27,765 nucleotides of DNA from the NCBI GenBank assembly GCA_010094045.1, contig ML986700.1, positions 6,513 through 34,277 of the forward strand. Reading direction: 5' to 3'. How positions within the stretch are numbered: position 1 is the first letter of the stretch; every line of letters starts with the position of its first letter. Positions 1 to 10,462 of this stretch are shown here, piece by piece. The position numbers and the translations under genes are program-made. The notes under the pieces are model-generated. The model did no database searches. It saw only the letters and a program-made list of their open reading frames with translations, and was not told the origin of the DNA. Source of the stretch: Lojkania enalia. Its lineage: Eukaryota > Ascomycota > Dothideomycetes > Pleosporales.

Positions 1-100
1 TTAATAGAATTCCTAGGTCCCTAAACCTCTATGTACTCCTATATACCTTTAAGTAGATTTATACCGTATTCGGACCTATTATCTTACCTATACTGTTATA
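1..100 (+). repeat. 3' end of a Ty3/gypsy-type LTR
   Basis: These 100 bases align base for base without a gap to 26333-26432, the end of the LTR that starts the gypsy element at the right edge; most differences are C/T or G/A. The shared stretch stops after CTRTTATA, which fits an LTR end in CA changed to TA by RIP. What follows (from 101) does not resemble the internal region at 26433 onward, so this is the outer end of a 3' LTR or a solo LTR, with its start outside the window. Confidence 0.75.
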
Positions 101-557
101 ATATTTAACTTAAAAGAGTAGATTAATCTACCTAATATATTTATATATTATATCTAATTCTATTATAATTTTTATATTATTATATATCTAGTTAAATTCT
201 TTCTTATCTATTTATATAATAAACTTTTTTAAACTTTAAAATATTTTAAAAGTTTTAATAACTATTTATACTAATCTTTTACTATAATATATTATTCTAT
301 TTTATCCTATCTACTTTCTCTTATATAATTTTTATTTAGTTAGTATTTCTATTTACTTTCTAAGTTTAGTTATCTAAAAATTTATAAGTATATTTTAGTA
401 TAATATTAATTTAACATTTTTAATAAATTATATAAACCTACTTTAAATTTCTATAAGTAATAAATTTAAAAAATCTTTTATAAATTTTAATTAAAATAAA
501 AATTTAAATATATTATTTAAATTTTTTTATTTTTAATATTTATAATATAAAAAGCTT
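101..557 (-). mobile_element. Decayed Fot1-like element G (family D), left part
   Basis: This very AT-rich stretch has no readable frame, but its order of bases tracks element D around 18340-18825 with mostly C-to-T and G-to-A changes. The clearest stretch is about 385-557 against 18650-18825. In D this part encodes the C-terminal half of a minus-strand transposase. The matching remainder lies at 16172-16358, beyond element C, so C appears to have inserted at the TA at 558-559. The outer inverted repeat is not seen; the LTR at 1-100 abuts it. Heavily RIP-mutated and among the oldest layers here. Confidence 0.55.
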
Positions 558-559
558 TA

Positions 560-611
560 ATATATCTTATAAGTAAGTAGCTTATATAAGCAAATAGTCT
601 ACTCTATTACT
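560..611. repeat. Left terminal inverted repeat of element C
   Basis: It matches the reverse complement of 16118-16169, differing mainly by RIP-type transitions. It contains two tandem versions of the ATAAGYRARYRG core. The homologous 5' end of a further copy is at 26018. Confidence 0.8.
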
Positions 612-850
612 AAAATATAATATTTAAGCTTTTAATAATAATATAATAATAAAATAATAAGAATATAGTTTAAAACGAGAATTAAGTAAACTTAGCCCTT
701 TTAACTACTAAAAGAGGCTAAATAAATAGTAAAAGACGCGCTGCTTTAATATTTAATATAATTTAAATAATCGTATATTAATAATATATTAGAATCTATT
801 TATAGTATAATTATAAGCCTAACTTAAAGAAACTAATAAAATCTAAAAAG

Positions 851-1173
851 GAGGTTATTATTTAATATATATTTAATCTAGATTTACGAGAATTTATACC
901 TATTTTAGCTACTATATAAGATATAGTTAATAGCTTATTTACTAAATATAGTATAGGCTAGATTAGTATATATTAGTCTAAAAACTTTATTAGACGTACT
1001 TCTAAATTTAAAATATACCTAAATCGGCTTTATAATTACTAGAAAGTTTTATATAAAAATTCTAAAGTAATTAAAAGCTAGTTTAAACTTATATAGTATA
1101 TTAAAAAGAAGTATAGTATTATAGATAAAAATATATATAACTTTAATAAATCTAGCTTTTAAATAGATATTAT
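851..1173 (+). pseudogene. Fot1-like transposase of element C, N-terminal part
   Basis: In the frame starting at 851 the conceptual protein, with RIP-type stops, follows the N-terminal layout of pogo/Fot1 transposases: a short helical start (YIxxLDLREF), a CENP-B-type helix-turn-helix reading SKNFIRRT, then the first catalytic block at 1139-1160 as NFNKSSF. In working relatives this is NFDE(T/S)GF, so the first catalytic aspartate and the next glutamate have become Asn and Lys by G-to-A changes in TpG context. The frame breaks at 1173 where the hAT begins and resumes at 14930. The true start codon is not recoverable. Confidence 0.8.
1166..1173. repeat. hAT target-site duplication, left copy
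   Basis: GATATTAT here equals 14922-14929. Deleting 1174-14929 restores the transposase frame of element C: 19 residues then align without a gap to element B, ending in the pattern K-R-x-N. Confidence 0.88.
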
Positions 1174-1194
1174 TAGGTTAGTAGATAAATATAG

Positions 1195-1335
1195 ATTAGA
1201 TTAGAGTTAGAGTCTTATATAAATAGGGTAGGGTTAAAGTTAGGGTCTTACTAATCAACCTAAAGTATAGGTAGAATTAGAGTAGCTATTTAGTAATAGG
1301 GTATAGGTTAAGGTAGAATTATATAAACTAGGTTT
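1195..1335 (+). repeat. G-rich subterminal repeats of the hAT, left
   Basis: Several degenerate units such as GGGTAGGGTTAAAGTTAGGG and ATTAGAGTTAGAGTC cluster directly inside the left inverted repeat. Related units lie inverted inside the right end (14760-14890). Clustered subterminal repeats are known as transposase-binding sites in hAT elements; that role here is inferred. Confidence 0.5.
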
Positions 1336-1640
1336 CTTTAGAATCTAACTAATTAGTATACTTTAGAAAGTAGCTTAGTAAGAGTATATATAATATAATA
1401 TTCTAGAGCTTTATTATAGCTATTTATTATAGATTAAACTAATCTTACTTTATTAAATTCTAGAGTAGTATACTATAGTATATTATAGACTATAATAGTA
1501 CGCTCTTTAACTATTAATTTTATATAGCTTAATCTAATATAATAATATATTTATAATAGTAAATTATTATATAAACTATAGAGGTTTATAAATTTCTTAA
1601 TAAATATATTTTTATACTAGCTCCTTATTAGTAGTAGTAT
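1336..1640. other. Stretch between hAT end and transposase stop
   Basis: AT-rich, no coding pattern. Around 1460-1500 there is a motif (TAGAGTAGTATACTATAGTAT and neighbours) that reappears in inverted form near 10300-10375. Likely the 3' flank of the hAT transposase gene. Confidence 0.4.
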
Positions 1641-2865
1641 TAGAATTAATATTCTCCTAGTTAATCTCCTAGTTAATCTCTAGTTCTTTATTATATATCT
1701 AGGCTAGAAGTTTAAAGAGATTTATAACCTTATTAGTATTATAAAAAGAGTTTAGCTTACTAATATCTTAGACTTCTATAGCCTAATATACCTCTTTAGT
1801 ATAATAGTTCTCTCTGCTTATTATATATTTTAGAAATATAATATTCTAGATTCTCTATATAGTAAAATAATATCTCTTATCTCTAATTATATTTCTAATA
1901 GTATTAAAAACCTGTTTAATACTAACTCCTATAATCTATATTAGAAGAATATCTCTTATAACCTAAATAAGCCGCAGATACTAATATTTATTTACTCTCT
2001 ACTAGCTTAATATATTAAAGTTACAACCTTAAATAGGAGGTATATTTAGATAACTTTCTCCTTTTTAATAAGTTAGTCCTTTCTCTTCTTCCTCTAACTC
2101 TTCCTCTCCCTTTCTTTCTCCCTCTTCTATATTACTTAGATTCTAGCCTAAAAAACTTAAGGAGCTACTTAAGGATAAATATTATAGAAATAGTTTATAA
2201 AACTACTTATTATTTTATATCTATTAAGATTAGAATATTATAAATAAAGTATAGCTTAATATATCTTTATTATAGCAATTAAAATATTTAAGGAATTGTT
2301 AGTAATAGGTTTTCCTATACTAAAAGTCCTAAGTCTTATCTTATAGTTATAGTTAGAAGCTAATATAATAAATAGCTGTAATAAAAGTACCTTATATACT
2401 ATAAGCTTCTAGAATAGATCTAAGATTATTATATAGTTAAATAAGTAACTATATTTTATATCTATTTTTAAGTAGTATTTACTTAATTTAAATCGACCCT
2501 TCTCTACTATAACTCTTACTACTATTAACTAATCTAAGTTATTCTCTATATTATTAGCTAGATTTCTATTTATATTATCTAGAAAATTAAAGAGCCTATT
2601 ATATATTTACTAAATATATTAGATCTAAGGCTTTATATTCTTACTAAGTATTTCTGTTACTCTTTTAAAATTGCTAAGTAGGTTTATAATTAATATTAAA
2701 TAGTACTATTTAATAGTAGATAGTTAAAGTTATTAAAGATTATAAAAATCTACTTTAGCGTTTTTATTATTACTAGATCTCTAAATAGGGATCTTTAAGT
2801 TGATTTTATATTAAAGCTAGTTATTAATATATTACTTAAAGCCTACTACTTAATTATATATATTA
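1640..2865 (-). pseudogene. hAT transposase, C-terminal part
   Basis: Read on the minus strand from 2865 downward. It continues the frame that is broken by the copia element at 2866-8527. After a stretch reading FKRVTEILSKNIKP comes a block with KLSKYYLKID followed by an I-L-D-x-F pattern, as in the region before the hAT dimerisation domain. An acidic linker follows (about 2062-2135), then ESYLNIPPI at about 2035-2061 and a hAT dimerisation signature readable as VNK-x-QYLRLI, RDILLI, GVS and VFNTIRNIIRDKR (about 1850-2000). RIP-type stops are scattered throughout and one indel near 2190 seems needed to join the frames. The family catalyses cut-and-paste transposition with an 8-bp duplication. 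Confidence 0.78.
2861..2865. repeat. Copia target-site duplication, left copy
   Basis: TATTA precedes the 5' LTR and is repeated at 8528-8532 directly after the 3' LTR. Confidence 0.9.
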
Positions 2866-3069
2866 TATCATGGGGATTTTCGGCTAGTCTACCGAGCTGT
2901 ATCAGATATCGACGTACGATATCACGGTCGATATCACGCCGGATATTACGCTAGATATTAGCTAATATACCCCTTTTTTATATACATAAATATAGCCCGC
3001 TAGCTATCTTCAATTAACCAGTTCAGCTCCTCATCTCCCTCCCTGAGACAAGATTCGCCTCTTACCACA
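2866..3069 (+). repeat. 5' LTR of the copia element
   Basis: 204 bp, aligned without gaps to 8324-8527 with 11 differences, every one a transition. The 5' TG has become TA in both copies; the end CA is intact. It contains a hairpin at 2905-2923 (GATATCG ... CGATATC), further GATATC copies, and a TATA-like stretch near 2975-2992 that is probably the promoter. Confidence 0.93.
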
Positions 3070-3080
3070 GTTATAAGCCC
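3070..3080 (+). promoter_or_regulatory. Primer-binding site, initiator tRNA-Met half-molecule type
   Basis: GTTATAAGCCC directly abuts the 5' LTR. From memory of fungal tRNAs it complements 10 of 11 bases of the anticodon arm of initiator tRNA-Met (GGGCTCATAAC); the mismatch is one RIP-type G-to-A. Priming by a 5' half of this tRNA is known for Drosophila copia. Confidence 0.6.
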
Positions 3081-3372
3081 GGTTACCGTACTAAAATAAC
3101 TGCAACTCAACCTTTTTATATATATATCACGATCGATATCGCACCTTTTTTATTTAGTATTATAATATCGCGATATTATTATCTTTATCGTTTACCAACG
3201 ATTTTTTTAGGCACTCAGCTATCAGAATTACGTGTAAATTCTGTACTTTATAAGCCTATTAACACGCTGTATCGCGTTTAAGGCTATTTTATTCTCTAGT
3301 ATTAATATATCCTAGTATATTTCTAGTATTACAACGGTTGTACACTCCTCTATAGCTATATCTAAAAAGAAG
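3081..3372 (+). other. Copia untranslated leader
   Basis: No coding pattern. It holds another ATCACGATCGATATCGC stretch (about 3127-3143) resembling the GATATC-rich part of the LTR. The gag-pol frame becomes readable at about 3373. Confidence 0.5.
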
Positions 3373-6300
3373 ATATTTAGTACCCCTAGCAATTAGGAGG
3401 ATTAGCTTGAGTAGTATAAACTAATAGCTAGCAGGCTGAGGGTATAGGAATATTTAGATCTAAGCGTACCTCCTAAAGAGGTTAAAATTTATAGGCTAGA
3501 ACCTTCCCTCTCTAATATAGGTAAGTTCCGGACCCTGAAGATAAATCCAGAAGGGGAAATAGAAAGATACCCCTCTAGTAGAGTTATATATAAGGAGATA
3601 ATCTTAATATAAACAACAGATTAGAACTGGGCAAGGGACTAGTATAACTAATAGAGGAAGGATTAGATTAAGATCGATAATACTCTCTATACTATATATA
3701 GCAATATCCTAATAATAATATCGCTTTAATATAAAGTAATACTTAGCGATAATATAACCAGCTATAAGATTCTTAGAATCTTATAGGAAAAGTTAGCGCC
3801 TACTATCGAGTCGAGGGAGTAACTAATCTAGAAGGAATATTAAGCTCTCCTTAAGTACCTAACTAATAGAAAGGTAGAGAAGTAGCTAAATTAGTAGAAT
3901 TAGGTAATCTATCGTACTAAGGCTGCTAGCTTAATAGAAGTTCAGGGCCTTAGAGCAGAAAAGGATTTTCTTCTAACGGTTACTAAGAAAGATAAGGTAT
4001 AGGCGCTAATCTATATAGTACTAATTAACGCTAAAAATAAGCTAGGTAGAATTAATTAACCGATTCTTACGATTAAATAATTGGTATACCGATATACTAA
4101 TTACTATAGATGTTTTAATCTATAGAAGGCGCTTAGCTTATTTACAGCTTTACAACGTCTATTAATTCTTTAAGCAAATTCTAATAGTACTATATAACAG
4201 CTTTAAGAAAAATCCGGTTCGCGATCGCGTACTCTACTACCCTACTTCTATAAGAAGTAGTACTTCTAGAGTAATTGCGAGTATGTAAACGAATTAATTA
4301 GGCTACTAAACTAGGTACCAGATCAGGAAATACTAAAAGCCCGAGATGATATCTTAAATAGGAATAACTAGGGAAAAAAGAATACCCTAAAGGTAAATAT
4401 AGAAAAATATAAGAAGTTAAAATCCTCGTTTAATAGTAAAGCCTCTATAAAAGCTATTAACCTCTAGGGAAATACCCAGGTAATTTAAAGGGGCAATTTT
4501 TCAGCAAATACTACCCCTGAGAAAGAAGATACTAGTATCTTAAATTAGTAGATATTTAATCTAGGTTCTAATATCTATATATATAACTCTAAGGCTTTTA
4601 GTTAGTAGACTACTTAGATAGCGAATTCTAAAGATAAAATCGCTGTAGGAGGTAGTATATACCCTATATTAGAATAGGGTACTATTATAATTACGATTAA
4701 TTCTCCTATAGGCCTAAGAGATATTAAGCTAATAGAAGTCGCTTACGTCTCTTAGTTGCTAACTAATATAATAGCCCTAATTAGAAATAGGGAATAGGGC
4801 ATCTAGTTCGACTTAGGTAGAGATTACCTTTACTAGTATAATTACCACAATATCGTTTATTATTTAGAGTTGTTTAACAGCTACTAGCTACTAGACGCGG
4901 ACCTAGTAAAAAGACCTCTACTTAATTTACTTTCCGGATATAAGATAGTCGCAGTAATTAAGGAAAAGCTCTTCTATTACCAGCAACTAATATAAATTAT
5001 TTCTTCAACTAAAGCATACCAATTATTAAACTATCTAGATAGAGATTTAGTATTAGCCCTACCTTAAGCAGCTAAGGGTATCTAGTTAAGCGATTAGGAA
5101 GTACTAGTATAGTAAGATTACTAGATATATATATAAGCAAAGTTATTACAGTAGATCAGCTAGTATAGTTAGTTTTACCTAGCTACTAAACTATTCGAGA
5201 GAATTGCAATTAATATTATACAACTTTAGAAGGACTATAAGAAGTACTATAACAGTAAGAGATACTTATTTTATATAGTTAATCAGGTGTTCTAGTAGTA
5301 TAAGAGATTTATAATATATAATTAGTTGTAATCCACTCTTATAAAAGCCTTTAAAATACTATTAGTAAAAATTAAATAATAGTATAAAAGAAAGATTGTA
5401 TATATCTATATAGATAATAACTTAAGCTTTTTAGAACTTATAGAAGTATTACTTAATTAAGAAATTGCGATTAAAGCTCGCGCGCCTCGTACGCCTAAGT
5501 AGAATAGCCTAGTAGAGTAAGTAGAGTACTAAATTATAACCCGCGCGCGCATTCTCGCGATAAAAAGTAATATCTCTAATAAATATACTAACAAATTAGC
5601 TTATATAGTAATATACCTACTTAATAGAACGCTGATTGTAAGCCTTTAATTTAAAACCCTATATAAGACTGTTTTTAGCTATAAACCGTCTCTTACTTAC
5701 CTTTAGGTTATAGGATCGCGAGCGTACGTTTTAGATAAAACTCTATTAAGAGGCGATAAACTAGCGTTGCAGGTACTAATCAAGAAACTCTTATAATATA
5801 GGAATACGAATATATACCGAGTACTAATTCTAAAACTAAAACAGATATTTAATACTAGGGACGTTGTATTTAGCGATATTATATCTAGTAAGGAGGAGGA
5901 ATATCTACTAAAAGAATCCCTAGAGAAGATTCTTTTTTAAATTAACGATATTAAAAGCTCTATTAATAGTAGTAATAATAAAACGATTAAAGTTGCAGAA
6001 GCGATTTACAAGGATCAGCTACCTAATTAAGATATTTCTACTAAGTCAGCAGGCAATTTGATTAGTAAGAAGGCCTATTAGTAGGAGAACACTGTTTTTA
6101 AAGAACAAATCGACGATATTACTAGTAATTAGGGACTCCTAATACTAGAATTAACACCAGCGCTAATACTAAGGAATCAGGATACCCCTATAGTACTACT
6201 AGTAGATAGTAAAGATACTACGTTTAGTAATAATTTGCTATAAGGATAGCAACTGTCGCCTTCTTATACTTTTATACTCTTAAGAAGAATAAATAATACC

Positions 6301-8127
6301 CCGCGGAGGGAAGAAATTAGTAGCTAAGTATTAAGGGATAATATAATCTAGAGAGGCAGGTCTCTATACAGCCGTAGGCCGCCTTAATTATACTTTACTA
6401 CCTTCGCAGCACTGTCTAATAGTAAGCTAATACCGGCAAATTATATAAAGAAAACTCATACTATTAGAAAATATTATTACAATCAGCTTCTACTAGAACC
6501 GAAGTACTATAAGGATCTAAAGAATTACCCTTTCGGTACTAGCTTCTATAAGGCCTATCACGCTGAGTTATAGAAGTAGGAAGATATAGATACCTAGTAA
6601 AAGGTAATAATCCTCTAAGACTCTACTAAAATTCTTCTAGTAATATAGGTATTCGCATATAAATTTAATGAGGACGGTTTCCTATACAAATTTAAGGCTA
6701 GATTAGTCGTATATAGCGATCTGCAATCTTAATAGGGAGATACCTATACTACTATACTAGCTATATAAACCTTTTACTTTCTAATATTAATTGCAACTTA
6801 TTTTAAACTCGATATATACTAGTTTAATATTATTAACACGTTCCTTAACTGCCGATTAGACAGGTTAATATATATCTATATACTAGAAGGTTTCGTATAT
6901 AAGTATAGGAAATATCTACAACTATAGAAAGCTATATATAGCCTTAAGGATGCTCCGAAACTTTAGTATTATAAGCTAGATAGGACTCTAAGGTAATTAG
7001 GCCTTAAAATAGTACTAGGAATATCTTGCTTATATACAAATAATAAGCTAATCGTCTTCTTTTATATTAATAATATTATAATTCTAGTTTACCTATTAAA
7101 TATCTCTACTAAGTAGAAATTTAAATCGTAATTAAGTAATAAATATAAACTTCAATCTCTTAGAGATCTAAATTAGTTTCTAGAAGTTCGAGTTATACGC
7201 GATATATAATAGCATAAGATCTAGCTGCTATAGAACTTATTTATTAATAAGGTAGCAGCGCGATTTAATATTACAGTTAATAAGAAGGCGCCGAGTACGC
7301 CTCTACACAAGAACGTACTGCCAGCTACTACTAAGGAATCCTCTAATAGGATATCTTACTACTAATAACTAATTAGTTATCTAGCCTAGATTATAGTTTT
7401 TATATACTCTAATATCGCGCGAGCGCACTTAATGTTATTATAATACCTTTAGAACCCTAGCAATTATTATATTAACGCTGCCTTAAGGGTATAGTAATAT
7501 CTAATTAGTACGAAGTACTTAGCAATTACAGCAATAGCTGATAATATATAAAACACCTCTACTATCAGCTAGAGTAGTAATACTGATTATATTAACCCCG
7601 TAGAGTAATTACTATTCTATAATATATCTAATACAGCCTTCGGCGATAATTCTAATACTCGTCGAAGTTCCTACAGCTATATATTTCAACTTTTTAGGAT
7701 GCTAATCGATTAGAAAGCCTCAATTTAGCGTACGGTTATAAAATCGACTATTAAGGCAGAATTATTAGTACTATCAGTCGCTGGATTAGAAATAGAGTAG
7801 TAGTAGAAGGCCTTCGCCTTACTGCGCTTCTATATTAACACGCAACTAGTACTACTTTATAATAATTAACAAATAGTAGATATCGTAAATAAGTTATCTA
7901 AGTATCTTAATACCAAACTTCGCTATATAGATATATACCAGCACTAGCTACATTAAGAAGTAGCAGAGCAGAGACTTATAATCAGTTGGCAACCGACGAA
8001 TCTAATACCAGCCGACGGCCTTATAAAAGTTCTACAGCCGCAACAATACTAAAGGTTTATTAAGCAATTGAAAATGGAAGATATTTTAGCTAGAATCGAA
8101 TCTTAGGAATTTCTATCAGCCAAATAA
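3373..8127 (+). pseudogene. Copia gag-pol polyprotein, RIP-inactivated
   Basis: One frame of about 1,585 codons, broken only by TAA/TAG, carries Gag and Pol without a frameshift. The likely start is an ATG changed to ATA at 3373. Visible blocks: Gag (SNxEDxLE at about 3388; IEVQGLRAEKDF near 3928-3963), a zinc-knuckle-like remnant near 4240-4275, the protease block FNLGSNIYIYNSKAF at 4555-4599 (catalytic Asp now Asn), the integrase block with the glutamate region NSLVE at 5503-5517, the reverse transcriptase blocks VFAYKFNEDGF near 6651, FNIINTF near 6820 and YINN at 7063-7074 (from YxDD, both Asp lost), and RNase H ending SWQPTNLIPADGL near 7984-8022. The TAA at 8125 may be the true stop. 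Confidence 0.9.
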
Positions 8128-8314
8128 ATCGATTACTAATAAGAATCTTAGAGGGTGATCAAAAATTAATTATAACTCACCCTATATCACATCAAATTGA
8201 TATTTCTGCAAGCGTACTTAGCTCTACTACTAGTTACTCTATACAATTTACCTCTTTTAGTATAGTATCTACCTTTATTTTTTTCGACGCAGCTTCTCCT
8301 TCGCAGTTAAAGCT

Positions 8315-8321
8315 GGGGGGG
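8315..8321 (+). promoter_or_regulatory. Polypurine tract of the copia element
   Basis: Seven G in a row, two bases before the 3' LTR, following AAAGCT. This is the expected place for plus-strand priming in LTR retrotransposons. Confidence 0.75.
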
Positions 8322-8323
8322 TA

Positions 8324-8527
8324 TATTATAGGGATTTTCGGCTAGTCTGCCGAGCTGTATCAGATATCGACGTACGATATCACGGTCGATATCACGCCGG
8401 ATATCACACTAGATATTAGCTAATATACCCCTTTTTCATATACATAAATATGGCCCGCTGGCCATCTTCAATCAACCAGTTCAGCTCCTCATCTCCCTCC
8501 CTGAGACAAGATTCGCCTCTCACCACA
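8324..8527 (+). repeat. 3' LTR of the copia element
   Basis: 204 bp, about 94.6 % identical to the 5' LTR, with 11 transitions and no indel. It is followed at once by the TATTA duplication. Confidence 0.93.
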
Positions 8528-9600
8528 TATTAAATGTCGAATTCTATTAAGTTAAGATATCTTTTATTATAAATAGCTAGTACTTAGATAGTAGGGAGCT
8601 CTATAAAGTAATAAAACGCTTATAGTATTATAGCGATTAATTAATTACTTTACAAATAGTTTAAATCTAACTAGAAATTAGTATATAATAACTATAATAA
8701 CTAATTATAATAAAAAGCTATACTTTATAAAGAGAATTTAGAATAGAAACCTATATTTAAATCTTATTTTTATTATATTACTATAAAGTTCCTCTATTTT
8801 CTATCTCTTTAAAGGGTGCGAGCTTAAAATAGTAAATAATTTCCTAAATAATAAGATTAATAATATAAGTAAGATATAGAATTATATTCTCCTTATAATT
8901 CTATTTAATACTATCTTCGCGTAGTTTCTCTTATATTATATATATAAGTATACTATTATTAGTAGTATTATTATAGGTAGCTACTAGCAATTATCGTTAT
9001 ATATTTATATTTAATAGAATATATAGTACTTCTATTACTATAGAAATACTAGTATAGCTTCTTTAAATAGGGATAAAATTAAGTAGTCTCTTATAGAACT
9101 CTTAGTCATAATTAATATAGTACCCTTTTACTATAAGAAAACTAAGGTGGTTTTTTATAGACTAGGTATTAAACGCGATTAATATCTTTATACTTTAGCT
9201 AAAGTTATATAAAAAAGAAGACTAAACTACTATAACTTTATACTTAAATAGCCCTATAAAACTAAATTAGCTAATTAATATAGTATCTAGTTAGAGGAAT
9301 TAAACGAATTATTAAAAGGATAGGTAATCTACTATTTAGAAAGACTAGTTATTATTAATAATAATATAAACTAGTTTATACTCGAAAGTACTAGTAGAGT
9401 ATAATAGTATAATTAGATCTTTATTATTAGAAGGCCTAGCTATAGATATATAGAATTTATTATACTTAGAAGCTAGAGTTTTTAGATAGGCCTAGGATCT
9501 AAGATAATTTATTAGATATTTTATACTATTATAATTCTTATTTAAATATATAAGTTAAAGGCTATAATAATAATAGAATATAAATAGGTAACTATCTAGA
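8528..9600 (-). pseudogene. hAT transposase, N-terminal and central part
   Basis: Read on the minus strand downward from about 9600. Motifs in order: a block readable as KNHLSFLIVKGYYIN then EFYKRLLNFI (about 9067-9160), matching the WxxxxxLPF...F..L region of hAT proteins; NNTTNNSILIY at about 8946-8972, from the family's DNAxNN; EKLREDS then LYLTYIINL near 8853-8885, from the C-x-AH-x-x-NL block; and DILT**NSTF at about 8532-8561, from D(V/I)xTRWNST. The copia element interrupts the frame just after this motif and the reading continues in frame at 2865. The start codon and any N-terminal zinc finger (about 9420-9700) are unclear. The plus strand also looks fairly open near 9060-9500, but only the minus strand shows family motifs. 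Confidence 0.8.
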
Positions 9601-9983
9601 AATTATACAGCTTCTCTAAATTATCTCTAAATCTTACTATAATAAGTAGCTAAATTCTACCTTAGTTTATTAAGTATATTTAAAGGGTCCTAAGCCTATA
9701 GTATTAATTCTTACTATACTATCTATATATTAATAAACTCTATTACCCCCTATCTATCTTTTTTATCCCCTATCCGCGGATATATAATTAGCTAATAGGT
9801 TTTTTAGAAACTTTAACAGGAAATTAATAGAGTATTAATTACGAGATACTAGATTTATATTAGTATTAATATAACTATAATAAAACGCTATAATAAAGAA
9901 TAGTAGAAATATTATGATATTATAGGTATATAAAGAGTTAGGATTAATAATTAAGAGTATCTAGCTATAAATTATATTTGTAG

Positions 9984-10026
<43 letters not shown>

Positions 10027-10462
10027 TTACTAATATATATAAAACTCTAGTAAAATAGTAGTATATTATACTATTATACTAAGTATTTATTTTTAGAGAT
10101 AATAGGTTTTATTATTAAATAGTATACTAATATTATACTCCTAGTAGTATATAAAAGTCTACTATAATATATCGTAGAATGTTATAGTCTAGAAAATACT
10201 ATAAAGTATAGTAAATTACTATTATATATTATAAAATATAGTTAATTACTATTATTTAACGTATTATAATATACTATAAGATACTATAGTATACTATCTA
10301 AAATCTAATAACTACTCTAGTCTATTTTACAATATACTACTATAGTCTATAATATAGTATAATATACTACTCTAGTTAATTAAATTTATATATATAGGAA
10401 AATAGTATAAATAAAATTTATATAGTATTAGAGAAGTATATTAGATTTTCTTCTACTAACTA
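9601..10462. other. hAT internal intergenic stretch
   Basis: No coding region recognised. It contains the trinucleotide repeat at 9984-10027 and, from about 10040 to 10390, many overlapping variants of TATAGTATACTA and TAGTCTATAATATAG. The latter resemble, in inverted form, the motif near 1460-1500. As it lies between the transposase and the four-exon gene, which are both on the minus strand, it may hold the transposase promoter; that is inference. Confidence 0.4.
9984..10027. repeat. (CTA)n trinucleotide microsatellite
   Basis: About 14 uninterrupted CTA/ACT units ending in ATTACTAA. Because RIP turns CTG into CTA, an original CTG/CAG repeat is a possible source, but this cannot be told from the sequence alone. 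Confidence 0.85.

Larger units (their letters stand above)
2866..8527 (+). mobile_element. Complete Ty1/copia LTR retrotransposon, RIP-inactivated
   Basis: A 5,662-bp element with two 204-bp LTRs, a 5-bp target duplication TATTA (2861-2865 and 8528-8532), a primer-binding site after the 5' LTR, a G-run polypurine tract before the 3' LTR and one gag-pol frame. Domain order is Gag, protease, integrase, reverse transcriptase, RNase H, which defines Ty1/copia. It interrupts the hAT transposase directly after its TRWNST motif, so it arrived after the hAT. It keeps more CpA and TpG than its surroundings, which fits a younger insertion. Confidence 0.93.

Noticed and set aside
1195..1335. An internal telomere repeat array
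   Set aside because: Units are irregular, few and mirr­ored at the other hAT end, which fits subterminal transposon repeats better.
9060..9500. Plus-strand coding region (open with only a few TAA/TAG)
   Set aside because: The minus strand of the same stretch carries hAT family motifs in the right order (LSFLIV, EFYKRLLNF, then NNTTNN), so the plus-strand openness is a shadow.
9984..10027. CRISPR-like or coding poly-residue repeat
   Set aside because: A plain trinucleotide microsatellite without spacers and without a surrounding reading frame.
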